From assembly GCA_014529385.2 (NCBI GenBank), contig CM043959.1, positions 58,134,753 to 58,198,752 on the forward strand: DNA of 64,000 nucleotides. Direction: 5' to 3'. Origin of the DNA: Adiantum capillus-veneris (lineage: Eukaryota; Streptophyta; Polypodiopsida; Polypodiales; Pteridaceae). The notes under the pieces were generated by a model. It was not told where the DNA came from and did no database searches. It was given only the letters and a program-made list of their open reading frames with translations. Below are positions 38,015 to 49,021 of the stretch, piece after piece. How positions within the stretch are numbered: the stretch's first letter is position 1; the number at the start of each line of letters is the position of its first letter. The translations under genes and the position numbers were made by a program.

Positions 38015-40320
38015 GGAGACTCCCAAGCCAGGAAACTTTGGCCCGAGAAGACTATGTGTCTCGCCCTAACAACAAAACTAGCTGATGCAAGAACTTCAGA
38101 AAATCCAACAAGATGTGATGTACCACATAGTAGCCAAAAGCACCTGGTTGGCCACAACAACCCTGCCGGCAAAAGAAAGACATGCCGAGCTCGAATAGAG
38201 CAGTATCCTCCTTATGGAAAGGAGGAGAGGAGCAATCTGCTCCTCTGGTGATAGATCCAAAACAACCTGACAGCCCAAGTATCGAACTAGTATCCCCACC
38301 TAAAGCCCTCTCCAGGCGACCAATCGGGAGAGGGAGCACTACTAACCCAAAAAGCCACCGTCTTCAGCCAGTTAATCAATGCTCCAAACGCACAATAGAA
38401 CACCTCAGAGATTGCTCACATCTGTGCAAGTTGGCCTGCCGGCCCTCTAGAAACAAGCCCAAGTCATCAGCAAACCCAATGTCCAAAATCTCACCTCCCC
38501 GAATAGGTAACTATAGCCCATGCAAACCAATCTCCTGTGAGGTCAAAAATCTGCTCATTGCCTCAGCATAGAAAGGGAACAGGAAGGGAGCAAGAGGGAA
38601 GCAATGTCGTACAGACCGCGTGAGCATGAAACGCTCCCCTCTTTCCCCCTGCGAACAACACCTGATTGTGCGCACACCTGTAGAGAGCTGACACTCCCCT
38701 AATCCATGTATCTGAAAAGCCCATCCGGCGCATAGTGCCCTCAAGGAGGCCCTAGACAACTTTGCCATACGCCTTCTCAAAGTCGAGAGTAGCACCACTA
38801 ACATCCTGTCCTCGCAGACGAGCAAGAGCAATTGCCTCCCATTAGGTGAAGATGTTGTCAAGGATGCTACGATCGTTGACAAAGCCTGTGTGTCACAGTC
38901 ACAAGGGAAGCGTCCCAAGGAGTTGGGACGGGGAATGGGGTTCAAAAGGATTTTTAGTGTAAAAAAGAAGGCAGGACGGCAAGTGGGGACGGGAAGCCCA
39001 AAAATGGGTGTCCCCTGTGACTATGTCGTCTGTGTCTCATGTATGATGCTCTCCAGTAGCTGATGAAATCTCAAACTCAGAGCCTTTGCTAGATTTTTGT
39101 AGACTGAGTTGAGAATGGTGATGAGTCGCCATTGCCGAATCTTGTCCAAAGAGCCCCCCTCCTTGGGGATAAGATAGATCAAACCCTCACTCATGCTATG
39201 TGGCATCTCCCTGGTGTGCAAAATGTGTTGGTATGCACTACATAGGTCTCGACCAAGAACCTCCCAATACTCCAAGAAGAAGTTGGGAATCAAACCATCC
39301 TCCTCTAGCCAACTACCCCAGGGAAGTTCCCTAAGAGCCTTTTGAAGCTCCTCTGGCTGGAGAGGGCTCTCAAGTCTATGACGCATCTCCTCAATGACTA
39401 AGCAAGGCATCTATGCCCACACCTGCTCTCTGCATGCATCCTGATGCTCCAACTAAGGCTCGGCTGAAAGCAACTCACAGTATAAGTCAGTAGCAACTAC
39501 ACGCATATCTTCGAGCTCTTTAGCACCAGACCCATCCAATCTCCTCAATTGACAAACATTGGGTGTGCGCATGACGAGGCCCACCATCACAAAGAACTCA
39601 CCAATAACTTCGTCTCCCACATAAGTCCACTAAGATGCCTGCTGACGATGGGAGGCAAAGTCATAGCACTGCTCCTCAATGGTGATCAGCTCTCATTGAG
39701 CTCGTTGCATCTGCTCCTCCAACCAAGGGCTATCGGGTGGCGCTCCTGCATTCGATGTAAGGAAGCAATGCCCTGTCAGAGCCGCTTCTCCTCCTCTCAG
39801 GCCACAGCCAAGCGGGCTGCCAACTCCTGGAGGAAGAAACGACTAAGCTCCAAGAGACCAATGGCCGCTCTGCCAACAAGGTCTAGCCAGACTCGCTGTT
39901 TAGAGAGCCACAACCTACTCTCTGAGCTCTGTATCTAGCGAAATTCTCTCTAGAATGTGTAGCATGACACTACCACTTACCCTGTCTATCAGACAGATTA
40001 AGAATCACTAGCGTATGATCAAAGAAAGTAGTCCCTGCCAAAATGCATACTTAAAAGTCCATGTCACAGATGTGGTCATTACCGTAAAAATGATCTATCC
40101 TGTATAGATTCACCCCTCCTACTTTGCGGTCAAAAAGAAAGAGAGGTTGTCTAAGGGCCGCACAATGCATGCTGCCGTATATCTGAAACCCTCGAAGCAT
40201 ACATAGGTGCTTTCAAGCAGCCAACTCCGCCCCAATCCTATTCGAGGGGTCCTCAAGCATGTTGAAGTCCCCCCCAATGCACCATTGCTTTGCATAAGGC
40301 AAGGACTCAAGCGTTAGCAG
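38015..40320 (-). mobile_element. LINE-A-related fragment (A2), minus strand, truncated at both ends
   Basis: Reading down from 40320: endonuclease (ESLPYAKQWCIGGDFNMLED), then linker, then fingers (39021-39410, LIYLIPKEGGSLDKIRQW), palm pieces (38511-38945, SVRHCFPLAPFLFPFYAEAM) and thumb (QIAPLLLSIRR, VVVANQVLLATMWYITSCW), ending near FLWSGRDT. It matches LINE-A ORF2 in order, with shifts and stops throughout. There is no poly(A) end and no 5' end. A MITE interrupts it at 38894-39025. Confidence 0.78.
38894..39025. mobile_element. hAT-type MITE (132 bp) inside A2
   Basis: Terminal inverted repeats CACAGTCACAAGGGAAGCG (left) and CATAGTCACAGGGGACACC (right, minus strand) match at most positions. 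Flanking 8-mers CTGTGTGT and TCGTCTGT both derive from an expected CTGTCTGT, an 8-bp duplication typical of hAT transposons. No coding capacity. The termini resemble the hAT-like end at 55190-55207. Confidence 0.7.
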
Positions 40321-40329
40321 ATCTCACAC

Positions 40330-41019
40330 ATCTCCGGCGAGGGAATGGGCTGAAAACTGAAAACGCTGGCTGATCTGCTCTGGGATTTGATAGCGCTATG
40401 GATGATCTGGTGAAAACGCTGGTTGAACTGGTCCCAAAACGCTAGGGCTGGTCTGGAGAAAAACACCAAGGTTGATCTCGAGCAAAAATGCTAGGCTGAG
40501 CTGCTCCTTGCAAACGCTAGGGCTGAATGGTAGCGCTACTACAACTCACTAGAATCGCTAGCTCTGCTCCTCCCTTTATAGGTGAAATTTGTTGGTTATA
40601 AACTTCTTAAGGCTTAGGTAGGGCAAAACCTCTGTCAAATTCTTATAACGCTAGGGCTTGCTGGAGCAAACGCCAAGGCTTATCTCGAGCAAAAACGCTA
40701 GGCTGAGCTGCTCTTTGCAAACGCTAGGGCTGAATGGTAGCGCTACTGCAACTCATTGGAATCACTAGCTCTGCTCCTCCCTTTATAGGCGAGATCTGTT
40801 GGTTATAAACTTCTTAAGGCTTAGGTAGGGCAAAACCCTTGTCAAATTCTTATAAAATAAATCATTGAAATGATTTATTAATAAGTTTGGGTGAAGCTGT
40901 CGCACATCTGCACACCCAAGAATCCAATCGACATGGGGAATGGCTCGTTAGATTTCTCTAACCTAAAACTACATGCATGTCATGCCAGATGCCCATCGTA
41001 GTGTAACACCTGTCAATAT
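40330..41019. repeat. LTR-like sequence with a 207-bp tandem duplication (continues at 46738)
   Basis: Contains repeated AAAACGCTAGG and GGCTGA motifs like the RL1 LTR. A segment from TCTCGAGCAAAAA to ATTCTTATAA occurs twice, 207 bp apart (starting near 40475 and 40682). The sequence continues on the far side of the Ty3-type element at 46738 with CCTACGAACAAACTCACAAA, comparable to TCTACGAATAGACTCACAAA in RL1. I take it as a diverged solo LTR or LTR fragment related to RL1. Confidence 0.45.
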
Positions 41020-41024
41020 GCTTG
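41020..41024. repeat. Target-site duplication GCTTG, left copy
   Basis: Identical to 46733-46737 just outside the other LTR. Confidence 0.85.
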
Positions 41025-41605
41025 TGTAGCACGCTACAATGTCACTTTCACAGGACACACAGTTTGTACAGTTGGTCTGGTCTGGTTCACACTGGACGGA
41101 CTCTCTGGGCTGGGCAGCGACACGTGGCAGGGATACAACAATGGTTCTAGTGGACATCGTGGCCAGGTCACCATCACCACTCAGTCCGGAGATAGACTTA
41201 GATGGCTGACATTTATGAGAAGTTGGTGGCTCTTTATGGTGGGACGTGAGTAGTAGCTGTTGGGTCATAGAGATCATCTTCTAGATATATGGTCCAAGGT
41301 CATCGTTTGGAGGAGCGAGTCTATACACGCACCACGTCTTCACCATCCCTGCACATTAAAGCCTCGACACCCCCATTATACCTGTGAGTCATGGGCTGGA
41401 GCTGAGTGTGCTGCCACGCAAGAGTCTCTATCGGTCCTTTGAGATAGTTGAGTCATATGTTCTGGTCTACTGTTGTGTCTCTGTGAGCTCAGTTGTTATC
41501 TATTGTTCCTTTGTTTTCAGTCTGTTTTAAGTGAGATTGTCACGCACATTGCACTGAGGAGCACCCACTGTATAGAGCACGACACACGACACTATCCGTA
41601 CTACA
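41025..41605 (+). repeat. 5' LTR of the Ty3-type element
   Basis: Terminal TGTAG...CTACA. Closely similar to 46150-46732 along its length, with scattered substitutions. After its end comes GGTGCTCTCATTTTTGGCGA, the place for a primer-binding site, but the tRNA is not assigned. Confidence 0.88.
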
Positions 41606-42197
41606 GGTGCTCTCATTTTTGGCGATCATGATGGGACCTCAACTGAAGTCTCACTCTCTGTTGAGGTACAAATCGAGAAGCTAGCTGGTTTTTACCTAGC
41701 TTCGCCTACTTTGCCTTTCGTTGTGCAGCTTGTTGGTATGGTCCTCTCTCCCCCCCTGGTCCAACTGCTCTGCTCCTCTCTCGCCCTGGTCCAACCAGCT
41801 CTCGTCCTGGTCTAGGCCTTCCCCGTCCCTGGTCTAGTCCTTCCTCGTCCCTGGTCCAGCCAGGTGGGCTAGTCACTCGCTTGGTCTAGTAGAGTCTAGA
41901 CCTGTGTTCAGCCAGTTAAGGGTCTTCTTGCCCAAAGTTTGGTTGGGTTTGTGGTCACTGCATGACACATACGAGGTGGTCATTTGAGCGTCAAAGCGCA
42001 CTACTAAGTCCTCTGAAGTACTCAACAGAAGGCGTCAACCCTTGGTACTTGGTAGAAGTCCACCAACCTCATCACCCATACCTCCACATACAGCCTCATC
42101 CATTCCTACATCAAGTTTGACATCTTCCAGCTCACGTTCCCCAGTGAAGCTCTCCCCCATTTAAGCTATTGAGCATCAGGCTCCTGAGCAAGAGGCC

Positions 42198-42880
42198 ATG
42201 GAGGCGTTGACCAGTGTGTTGGCCAAGGTAAACATCAAGTTTCCTACCTTCAAGGGACTCTCCTCAGAAGATGTAGACAACCATGCAAGGAGGTTTGTAT
42301 CTCTCTGTAGAGGTCGTGGTCTTAACAGGAAAGATGATTATTTGGTACTCTTTCCATCTACCTTAGATGGCTTAGCAGATAAATAGTACAATCACTTTGC
42401 AGAGAACCATTTTGCAACTTGGGCAGCTTTAACACAATAGTTCTGTGCAGCATTCAGGTGACGTGACTACCAGGAAAAGGTGTTGGATGAGTTAGCCAAC
42501 ATGGTGCTCCAGCCAGAGGAGACTTTTGCAGAACTCATGACTAAAACCAAGTCTCTGGTTGCCAAGCTTCCACAGCAACCCGGTGAATTTATGGTTAAGA
42601 AGTAGGTGGAGAAGGCTCTTCCCAAAACTTCTCAGCAAAAACTCTGAGAGAGTCTCCGACCCGACGCCACTCTGGAGGAGTTTGTCGCGGCTGCTATTAG
42701 GATAGAGGGAGCTAGGAAGCTGTTCACCAACTCTCCTCAGGTAGAGACCCCTTCAGTGTTTTTGGAAAGTCCTTCTAATCCTTTAACTTCTTTAAGAGGG
42801 AACTGGAATCCCTAAAGTTACAGCGAGCTCTTCAAGAGGAGAGGTCCTTCTCTCTTAGACAGGAGAAGCCTCCACATCAC
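42198..42880 (+). pseudogene. Ty3-type gag, amino-terminal part (broken)
   Basis: Frame 3 from ATG 42198 (MEALTSVLAKVNIKFPTFKG) reads through a retrotransposon gag-like capsid region (WAALTQ-like, VLDELANMVLQPEETFAELM) but contains TAG 42384, TAG 42438, TGA about 42462, TAG 42603 and TGA about 42645. A frameshift near 42790-42880 moves it into the frame of the zinc-knuckle/protease ORF. Gag would form the virus-like particle. Confidence 0.7.
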
Positions 42881-42886
42881 GAGGCA

Positions 42887-45223
42887 TTGGAACAGATCAA
42901 GCGCGAGCTAGAAGAGCTCAAGTCTCAGCAGGAGACTAAGGCTATGGTTTGGTGTAGCTCATGCCGCTCTCCAGGGCACCCTCCACAGGAATGCTCCCTT
43001 CGGTTTTACTGCCACTTCTATGAAAAGTCTAGACACGAGGACAAGGATTGCTACTACCTCAAGGGATTGCGACAAATACAGCAAAGTCTTGGTCCTACTA
43101 TTCAACAAGGGCCAGCACCTGCATCCAACATGGTTTCTCCATGTGGCCATCCACACCAAATGCCACCTTTGCTGACAGCCCCTCCTATGCAAGGTATGCA
43201 AAGTACTTTTCCGTCTCAGAGCTTTTATCATACCCATGCTCTCTCATCACCTCAAAACTTCTATGCCTCCACCTCCAACTCCATACACCAAGAGCAAGGA
43301 CCACCTCGCCCTTCGACTCGCCCATTGAATCGGCCCATTTTGTGCTACAGATGCGGGGAATATGGTCATTACCAAAGCAAATGCCCTCTGCTTGAAGGGT
43401 CCCCTCCCTACCGTCATTGTCCTAAAATGAAGGATCACTACAATAAGGATTGCCCTAAAATTCGTGCATCCACGGCTTCGAACCCAAGTCAAAGCCAGAA
43501 TGAGTTTGCCTTTCCCAAGCTCAATTTGATAGCAGTTAGCACCGTTCCTCAGCCACCCCCTTCTACCCACGTGGTTACCCCTCAAAATAAGGTGCAGTTA
43601 GTAGAGGAGCCATCGGGTGTCCTCACTCGGTCCCAGAGAACCGCTCTCGGTCTTAGCATTCCAGCAAGTTCAACTCCCCCACACATTCTCACACCAGTGG
43701 ATACCCTGCCTTCAGTTGTTGACAAGCCATCCCCGAGTGCCATGAAAGAATCCAAATCTTTGCTCTCCGATATTCATGAAGCTTTCTTGGAAGCAGTTTC
43801 CGATCTACAGAAGATCAAGGTACCAGAGAAACCACTAGTAAAACAAGAAAAGCGTAGAGCAGAGACAGTCTTGAAGGACACCTTCCAACAAGTGTCCCTC
43901 TATGACATGCTGCGACTAGATGCGAGTTTTAGAAGTGACACCCTTGCTGTTATTCAGTCACTTTACCCCGGAGCAAGTCCTAGTGTCGGGCACCTCCCAG
44001 TGCGACCATCACAGTCCTATATGATATCAAATCCCGCTACTCCCCTCACTGATTATAGAAGCTCTCGCCTGACAGTGTCCGTCTTGGGACAGCAATTTTC
44101 AGGAGTAATTGTGGATGGTGGATCTGGCATCAATATGATGCCTGAGTTCACTATGATGGCTTTAAGCCTGCAACCTACTCAACCTGCCCCCTTCACAGTA
44201 ACATTGGCCGACCAGAGGATAGTATACCCTGTGGGCATAGTGGAAAAGGTGCCTCTGCACGTACAAGATTTCACTTTTAGTTTGGATTTTGTTGTGATTC
44301 GTCTTCCACAGGTGGAGGGCGGATTTCCCTTGCTCATCGGAAGACCATGGCTGCGACACACTAAACCACTTCATGATTGGGGAAACAATGCCAAGTGGAT
44401 ACATACTCTTGGCTCCCCGATGCAACTAATTCGCCTAGAAGGAGGCATGGATCCCGTCGTGCAACATAGTTCTTTGTTCCTAGCAACCAGCCTTGAATTG
44501 GAACAGCCTACTCCACTTAACGGGTCAGATGAGGATCTGTTGGAGTGGTTGGATGCTACCAAATCTATGCCATGTTTTGGAGTTTCGATTCACTCTTTGA
44601 TTGAAGGTACACCCTCTTCCAATGTTTTCACAGTAACTAAACTTAATGAGGCACCCGAGCCAGCTCAAAGGTCGAAGGTCACAGAAGCTACTCCTGATGC
44701 GCCCTTGGTGGAAGCCTTTGAATTTGGTGAGCCTACGAAGAATCATAGAAGCGGGAAGAAATCACCTCTACAAGAGTTCACCCCCCTTCAAACATCAGCC
44801 TCAGTGGTGTCTACTTCTCCGACCATAACAAAGCTCTCCTCTGTGTCTAGCGAACTCCCTTCACAGAGCCCGTCCTGCTGGATGAATTCCCTGCTCATGA
44901 TAGTTGTCTTGCTCATGGTACCTCCTCATGCTCTCCAGCAACTGCAGCGCTCTGTAGCATCTCCTCTTTCAGACAGTGGACCATGGAGTTGTCTTGCTCA
45001 TGGTACCTCCTCATGCTCTCCATCAACTGCCGCGCTCTGTAGCATCTCCTCTTTCAGACAGTGGACCATGGAATTCATCTTCAATGGAACAAGAATTATT
45101 CCGACCACCCCCTCACACCCTCTCGCCCCCATCTACCCCCTATACCCTCTCGCCCCCATCTACCCTATCCCCTACACCCTACAGTCCCCCTCGCCCCCCT
45201 ACCCTTTTCCCGCTCGCCCCTAG
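42887..45223 (+). CDS. Ty3-type gag C-terminus and aspartic protease
   Basis: A 778-codon open frame. Knuckles: WCSSCRSPGHPPQEC (about residues 23-37), a degenerate one, CYRCGEYGHYQSKC at about 154-167, and CPKMKDHYNKDC. After a Pro/Ser-rich linker there is a retropepsin domain (about 390-510): VIVDGGSGINMM active site (DGGS instead of the usual D-S/T-G), LADQRIVYPVG, and LLIGRPWLR near the second half. About 230 residues follow with no clear domain; after about residue 735 the frame enters the C-rich tract and encodes low-complexity Pro/Tyr. It probably began as part of gag-pol. A frameshift separates it from upstream gag. Open but unlikely to be functional without pol. Confidence 0.8.
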   Translation: MEQIKRELEELKSQQETKAMVWCSSCRSPGHPPQECSLRFYCHFYEKSRHEDKDCYYLKGLRQIQQSLGPTIQQGPAPASNMVSPCGHPHQMPPLLTAPPMQGMQSTFPSQSFYHTHALSSPQNFYASTSNSIHQEQGPPRPSTRPLNRPILCYRCGEYGHYQSKCPLLEGSPPYRHCPKMKDHYNKDCPKIRASTASNPSQSQNEFAFPKLNLIAVSTVPQPPPSTHVVTPQNKVQLVEEPSGVLTRSQRTALGLSIPASSTPPHILTPVDTLPSVVDKPSPSAMKESKSLLSDIHEAFLEAVSDLQKIKVPEKPLVKQEKRRAETVLKDTFQQVSLYDMLRLDASFRSDTLAVIQSLYPGASPSVGHLPVRPSQSYMISNPATPLTDYRSSRLTVSVLGQQFSGVIVDGGSGINMMPEFTMMALSLQPTQPAPFTVTLADQRIVYPVGIVEKVPLHVQDFTFSLDFVVIRLPQVEGGFPLLIGRPWLRHTKPLHDWGNNAKWIHTLGSPMQLIRLEGGMDPVVQHSSLFLATSLELEQPTPLNGSDEDLLEWLDATKSMPCFGVSIHSLIEGTPSSNVFTVTKLNEAPEPAQRSKVTEATPDAPLVEAFEFGEPTKNHRSGKKSPLQEFTPLQTSASVVSTSPTITKLSSVSSELPSQSPSCWMNSLLMIVVLLMVPPHALQQLQRSVASPLSDSGPWSCLAHGTSSCSPSTAALCSISSFRQWTMEFIFNGTRIIPTTPSHPLAPIYPLYPLAPIYPIPYTLQSPSPPYPFPARP

Positions 45224-45600
45224 TTCCCACCCCTCGACCCCCTACTCACCCCTCGCCCCTTGTCCCTTCCTCTCGCCCCCTCACCAGTCCTCGCCCCTAC
45301 CCCTACCCTTTTCCCCCTCACCCCTCGCCCCTACCCTTTTTCCCCTCGCCCCTAGTCCCCCTACCACCCCTAGACCCCCTATCTACCCCTCGCCCCCTAC
45401 CTACCCCTAGACCCCCTACCCACCTCTAGTCCCCCCTACCCACCCCTAGACCCACTATCTACCCACCCCTTGCCCCTACCCACCCCTAGACCCCCTATCT
45501 ACCCCTCGCCCCCTACCCACCCCTAGACCCCCTCGCCCCTATCTAGCCCTCAACCCCCCTACCCACTCCTCGCCCCTACCCACCCTTTCCACTCTGTTCT
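45090..45600. repeat. C-rich degenerate tandem tract
   Basis: Repeats built from CCCCTCGCC and CCCCCTACCCACCCCTAGAC run for about 0.5 kb inside the Ty3-type element, where pol would be expected. All overlapping plus-strand frames are Pro/Ser/Leu low complexity. Confidence 0.8.
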
Positions 45601-46149
45601 GCCAAGGCTGCTAGCTTTGGAGTTTTTGAAGCAGGTCTTTTAGTGTTTCACAGCAGACGAGCATGATGAAGAGCCTTTTAGCTGTTTCCTTGTGGCTTTC
45701 AAGCATTCACCTGGTTGCCATTCCGTTGTTGTAAATGCTTTTCGTTATGCCATCACGATGGCGCTTGACCTTATTTGCGGTATTACTCGAGCATCTGGTC
45801 ATCCCTATTTTGGAGCAACTTCATCTACAAGCATGGACCAGGTCATTTTCCTCTCACTATGGTTATGGAGGATAAAAGATGCACTGGATCTAACCGAGTA
45901 TATCTCTTTGTTGTGGAGCCTCATTCTTTTTTGCCAATTGGGATTCTTGGACTATGCAATCATACCGGGTTCCTGCGTTTGCAAGCAGTGCAGTGTTTTT
46001 AACTCCACTTTTGAGGCATGTAAGGTCATGGTTGGGCCTAGCACCTGCTTCAAGAAAGACGTACAGATGCGGTACCTAGTGGTTTTCTTTCACAGTTTTT
46101 TCAATATTTCCTCTCACAGAGATGGTGAGCGGTTTTGTGGCGGGCAATA
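45601..46149 (+). other. Ty3-type element, region before the 3' LTR
   Basis: Short broken frames (for example from 45692) without a recognised domain. There is only a weak purine run (GGCGGGCAA) before the 3' LTR at 46150, so the polypurine tract is uncertain. Confidence 0.4.
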
Positions 46150-46732
46150 TGTAACAGGCCACAGTGTCACTTTCACAGGACACACAATTAGTACAGTTGG
46201 TCTGGTCTGGTTCACACTGGACGGACTCTCTGGGCTGGGCAACGACACGTGGCAGGGATACGACGGTGGTTCTAGTGGACATCGTGGCCAGGTCACCATT
46301 ACCACTCAGTCTGGAGATAGACTTAGATGGCTGACATTTATGAGCCGTTGGTGGCTCTTTATGGTGAGACATGAGTAGTAGTTGTTGGGTCATAGAGATC
46401 ATCTTCTATATATATGGTCGAGGGTCATCGTTTGGAGGAGCGAGTCTATACACACAGCACGTCTTCACCATCCCTGCACATCTGAGTCTCGACACCCCCA
46501 TTGTACCTGTGAGTCTTGGGCTGGAGCTGAGTGTGCTGCCACGCCAGAGTCTGTATCGGTCCTTTGAGATAGTCCAGTCATATGTTCTCGTCAGCTGTTG
46601 TGTCTCTGTGAGCTCAGTTGTTATCTATTGTTCCTTTGTTTTCAGTCTGTTTTGAGTGAGATTGTCATGCACATTGCACTGAGGAGCACCCACTGTATAG
46701 AGCACGACACACGACACACTATCCGCACTACA
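46150..46732 (+). repeat. 3' LTR of the Ty3-type element
   Basis: Starts TGTAACAGGCC and ends GCACTACA; matches the 5' LTR. Followed by GCTTG, the right target duplication (46733-46737). Confidence 0.88.
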
Positions 46733-46737
46733 GCTTG

Positions 46738-47299
46738 TACAATCCATTTATGCAGGGAGGTTCCAAAATTAGAAAACCTAATATAATGAACTCGTCAAGA
46801 CATGAAGGTCCTACGAACAAACTCACAAAATTGCTAGTACTAATCCTCCTAGGATTCTAGACACTCCTATCCTTAGAAAAATTGGCTCTAGAAATCGATG
46901 AAGCATGTCCACGTGGCACACAGAGCCATCCGTATGTGATAGGCTATCCCTACCGAGCCAGTCGGCTCGTCGAAAAAGCATTGCCAAGAGATCTCCAAGC
47001 TACTGAGGAGTGTCATGTCTCCTGAGCCGGTGGTGGGGTATGAGACGGGCCAAACCATTAGAGGTCTTACCAATTCCTGCTGGTTAAAAGTTTGCTGCTC
47101 AATCTTGCTGCTGATAACAACAAACATGGTGGCTGCTGAGAAGAAGAATCTTGGGTGCCTCACCAGGATTTCTGACTCCAAGGTAGCTCCCAGTTTAGAG
47201 GAAATGTAATCTAAAAACTAAGGACAATTATGACGAGGAAGTGGAAGAGGTTGGTGTCAAGGACATAGGGCCACGCAACTTGTTGGATACATGGCCTAC
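46738..47299. other. LTR-like remainder, then unassigned sequence
   Basis: To about 46930 the sequence can be matched in outline to the end of the RL1 LTR (ACGAACAAACTCACAAA...GCATGTCCACG), continuing the LTR-like segment that stops at 41019. Beyond that no feature is recognised up to the possible exon at 47300. Confidence 0.35.
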
Positions 47300-47402
47300 C
47301 TCATTGCCTTGAGAGCATGCATCCCCAAGGTCTTGAATGGCTATGGGGACAGAAGTGCTCGAGACAATCAAAGCATGCTGCACATTCTTCCAGCACTTAT
47401 AC
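47300..47402 (-). other. Possible extra exon after the MAD1-like exons
   Basis: Minus strand: a good 3' splice site (CACACTTACAGTGTAG) is followed by 103 nt reading in the phase left by the exon at 47547-47634 (giving REARYK, as MAD1 has REERYK), then a possible GAG|GTAGGC donor. After RYK the sequence (CWKNVQHALIV) no longer resembles MAD1, so this could be a cryptic exon or coincidence. Confidence 0.25.
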
Positions 47403-47546
47403 CTACACTGTAAGTGTGGTCATGTTCTCTCAAATTACTTGAAAATCATTAGTAAAAAACTAGATGGATTCCATCAAGAATATTAAGAACACAGATTAAA
47501 AACACAAAGAACTACAGGATTCCTTGAAGAACATTAGAATTATTAC

Positions 47547-47634
47547 CTAGCCTCTCGCTTCTCAAGGGAACTGACTTGGTCTCGTAAAACTGACAATTCA
47601 GCATTTCTCGATGCTGCATTTCGTGATGCTGTTA
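47547..47634 (-). CDS. MAD1: MAD1-like exon d (coiled coil, LEKRE)
   Basis: 88-nt exon between ...GGAGAG and GTAATA. It enters with 2 nt, exactly completing the phase left by exon c, and encodes VTASRNAASRNAELSVLRD then QVSSLEKREAR. MAD1 proteins have a matching coiled coil ending LEKREERYK just before the conserved C-terminal domain, which is not found in the window. MAD1 anchors MAD2 at unattached kinetochores in the spindle-assembly checkpoint. The phase match across a 1.4 kb intron supports a real gene. Confidence 0.65.
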
Positions 47635-47639
47635 CTCTC

Positions 47640-49015
47640 CAAACAAAAACAAAAGAAAAACAAAAAGTAAGAGCGATTTCTCCTGAGACAAAGGTGCGTG
47701 AAAAATAAGCACATCCAACCTCTGTATAGAGATCCTAGTGTTGGGATGCTCAAAAATAAAGTTTTACCTAGGCGTTTAATGGTTTCAAACATTATCTTTA
47801 ATCTACCAAAATCAAAGTATATGCCTAGTTCCCCTGTTTCAATAATGACCAGATTGTCTTAAAGTTATGCATGAAAAAGAAAACCTCAGCAAGACCAACC
47901 ACAACCCCCCCCCCCCAACCCCCAAAAAAAAAAAGACAAAAAACACCCCCTGCCCCCAAAAATGTCCCAAACAAAAAAACCTATCCCAAAGGAAAGTGCC
48001 CCCAAAGATTCCCCCTTCTACTGCTTATGCCTGTGCTCCAATGTCGTATTCTGCTCCCCACAGCCAGCCCCTCCCAAATGTGCTGCCGCACCCGCCTCTT
48101 TTGCTATCTACATTCTTTTGGTGGGCATCACAGCCCTCATTTCTCCTGGGGACTCAAATGGAACTTATCAAGAATCACAACCTGCAAGCTTATGAGCGAC
48201 TTTGGGAATCAGCCCTTTCCCTTCTTCTGCAGGTTTTATCATGGGGACTTCAGGTACAGCTTTGTAGATTCAAGGTTCCACTTCAAGAGTCATGGATCAC
48301 TGCTGGACGGACAGCAAAACATTGTCATTTGAAGTGGTGTTGCACAATATGTCACAGTTGAGGAAGCACTCCAAAGTTGAATGCCATTACAGTTCGTGAA
48401 ATCAGCAACCATGGCAAATATAGGCAAAAAGAGGACGCAAGGCTGCAGCCCAATTGTGTTCATGCAGTTGTAAGATCAGACATGGCGGGAGGCAGGACCT
48501 CAAGGTGGGTGTTCTTCAGTGGTTCAGTTGTGCTTTGAGCTACAGAAATGAAAACCGTGCAGGCAGAAGACGAGATTGATGGTGGCAGCGTGCCATTAAG
48601 CAGCAGCGCTAAAAGGAGAGAGACTGCACTGTTGGCGATAGTGCACAATAGAGGGCAGAAATGAGCTGGAGGTTGATCGTCAAAGCAACAGTAGACTTGA
48701 AGAAGGAACCTCTTTTTGGTGGAGACAAGCGGGATTATCCACCTTGTAGTATGACAAAGGTTATTTTGGCTATTCCCCTGCCCAACCCTGAGAAATAGAT
48801 AATTAAGCGGGTTGTTTGTGTGCAACAATGCTTGACACCCCCTTGCTGTTTGTGCCACTCTTACAAAAGGGTTCACATTTTTCTTTCATAACTAAACGAA
48901 GAAACCTACACACAAGTTGTGACTGCTCATACTGTTAAAAGAACGAAGGGAAGTGATAATTTCAATGGCACCTTAAAATATTTTCATCTTGGTAGCCTTT
49001 GAGCTGCATTCAAAT
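47640..49015. other. Intron-like region between exons c and d, nothing else recognised
   Basis: Contains a poly-C/poly-A patch at 47905-47960 and short frames on both strands (for example plus 47867-48361 and minus 48460-48876) with no recognised domain. Best read as the intron of the MAD1-like gene. Confidence 0.45.
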
Positions 49016-49021
49016 TTATAC

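Larger units (their letters stand above)
41025..46732 (+). mobile_element. Ty3-type LTR retrotransposon, gag-protease only
   Basis: LTRs at 41025-41605 (581 bp) and 46150-46732 (583 bp) both begin TGTA and end CTACA, and the element is flanked by a perfect 5-bp duplication GCTTG (41020-41024, 46733-46737). Gag with CCHC knuckles and a retropepsin are present. Beyond the protease there is a C-rich tandem tract (about 45090-45600) and then 0.5 kb without recognised domains. No reverse transcriptase, RNase H or integrase is seen, so it is a deletion derivative or a non-autonomous family. Confidence 0.9.

Noticed and set aside
40400-40860. Regularly recurring AAAACGCTAGG units considered as a CRISPR-like array
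   Set aside because: Spacing is irregular, units are degenerate, there are no unique spacers, and the setting is a plant LTR-like sequence.
44976-45429. Pro-rich frames in other phases over the C-rich tract
   Set aside because: All forward phases of the CCCCTCGCC-type repeat are open; composition only.
47867-48361. Two overlapping plus-strand frames considered as genes
   Set aside because: Their starts lie in a C/A homopolymer patch, two phases are open together, and the region is best explained as an intron of the MAD1-like gene.
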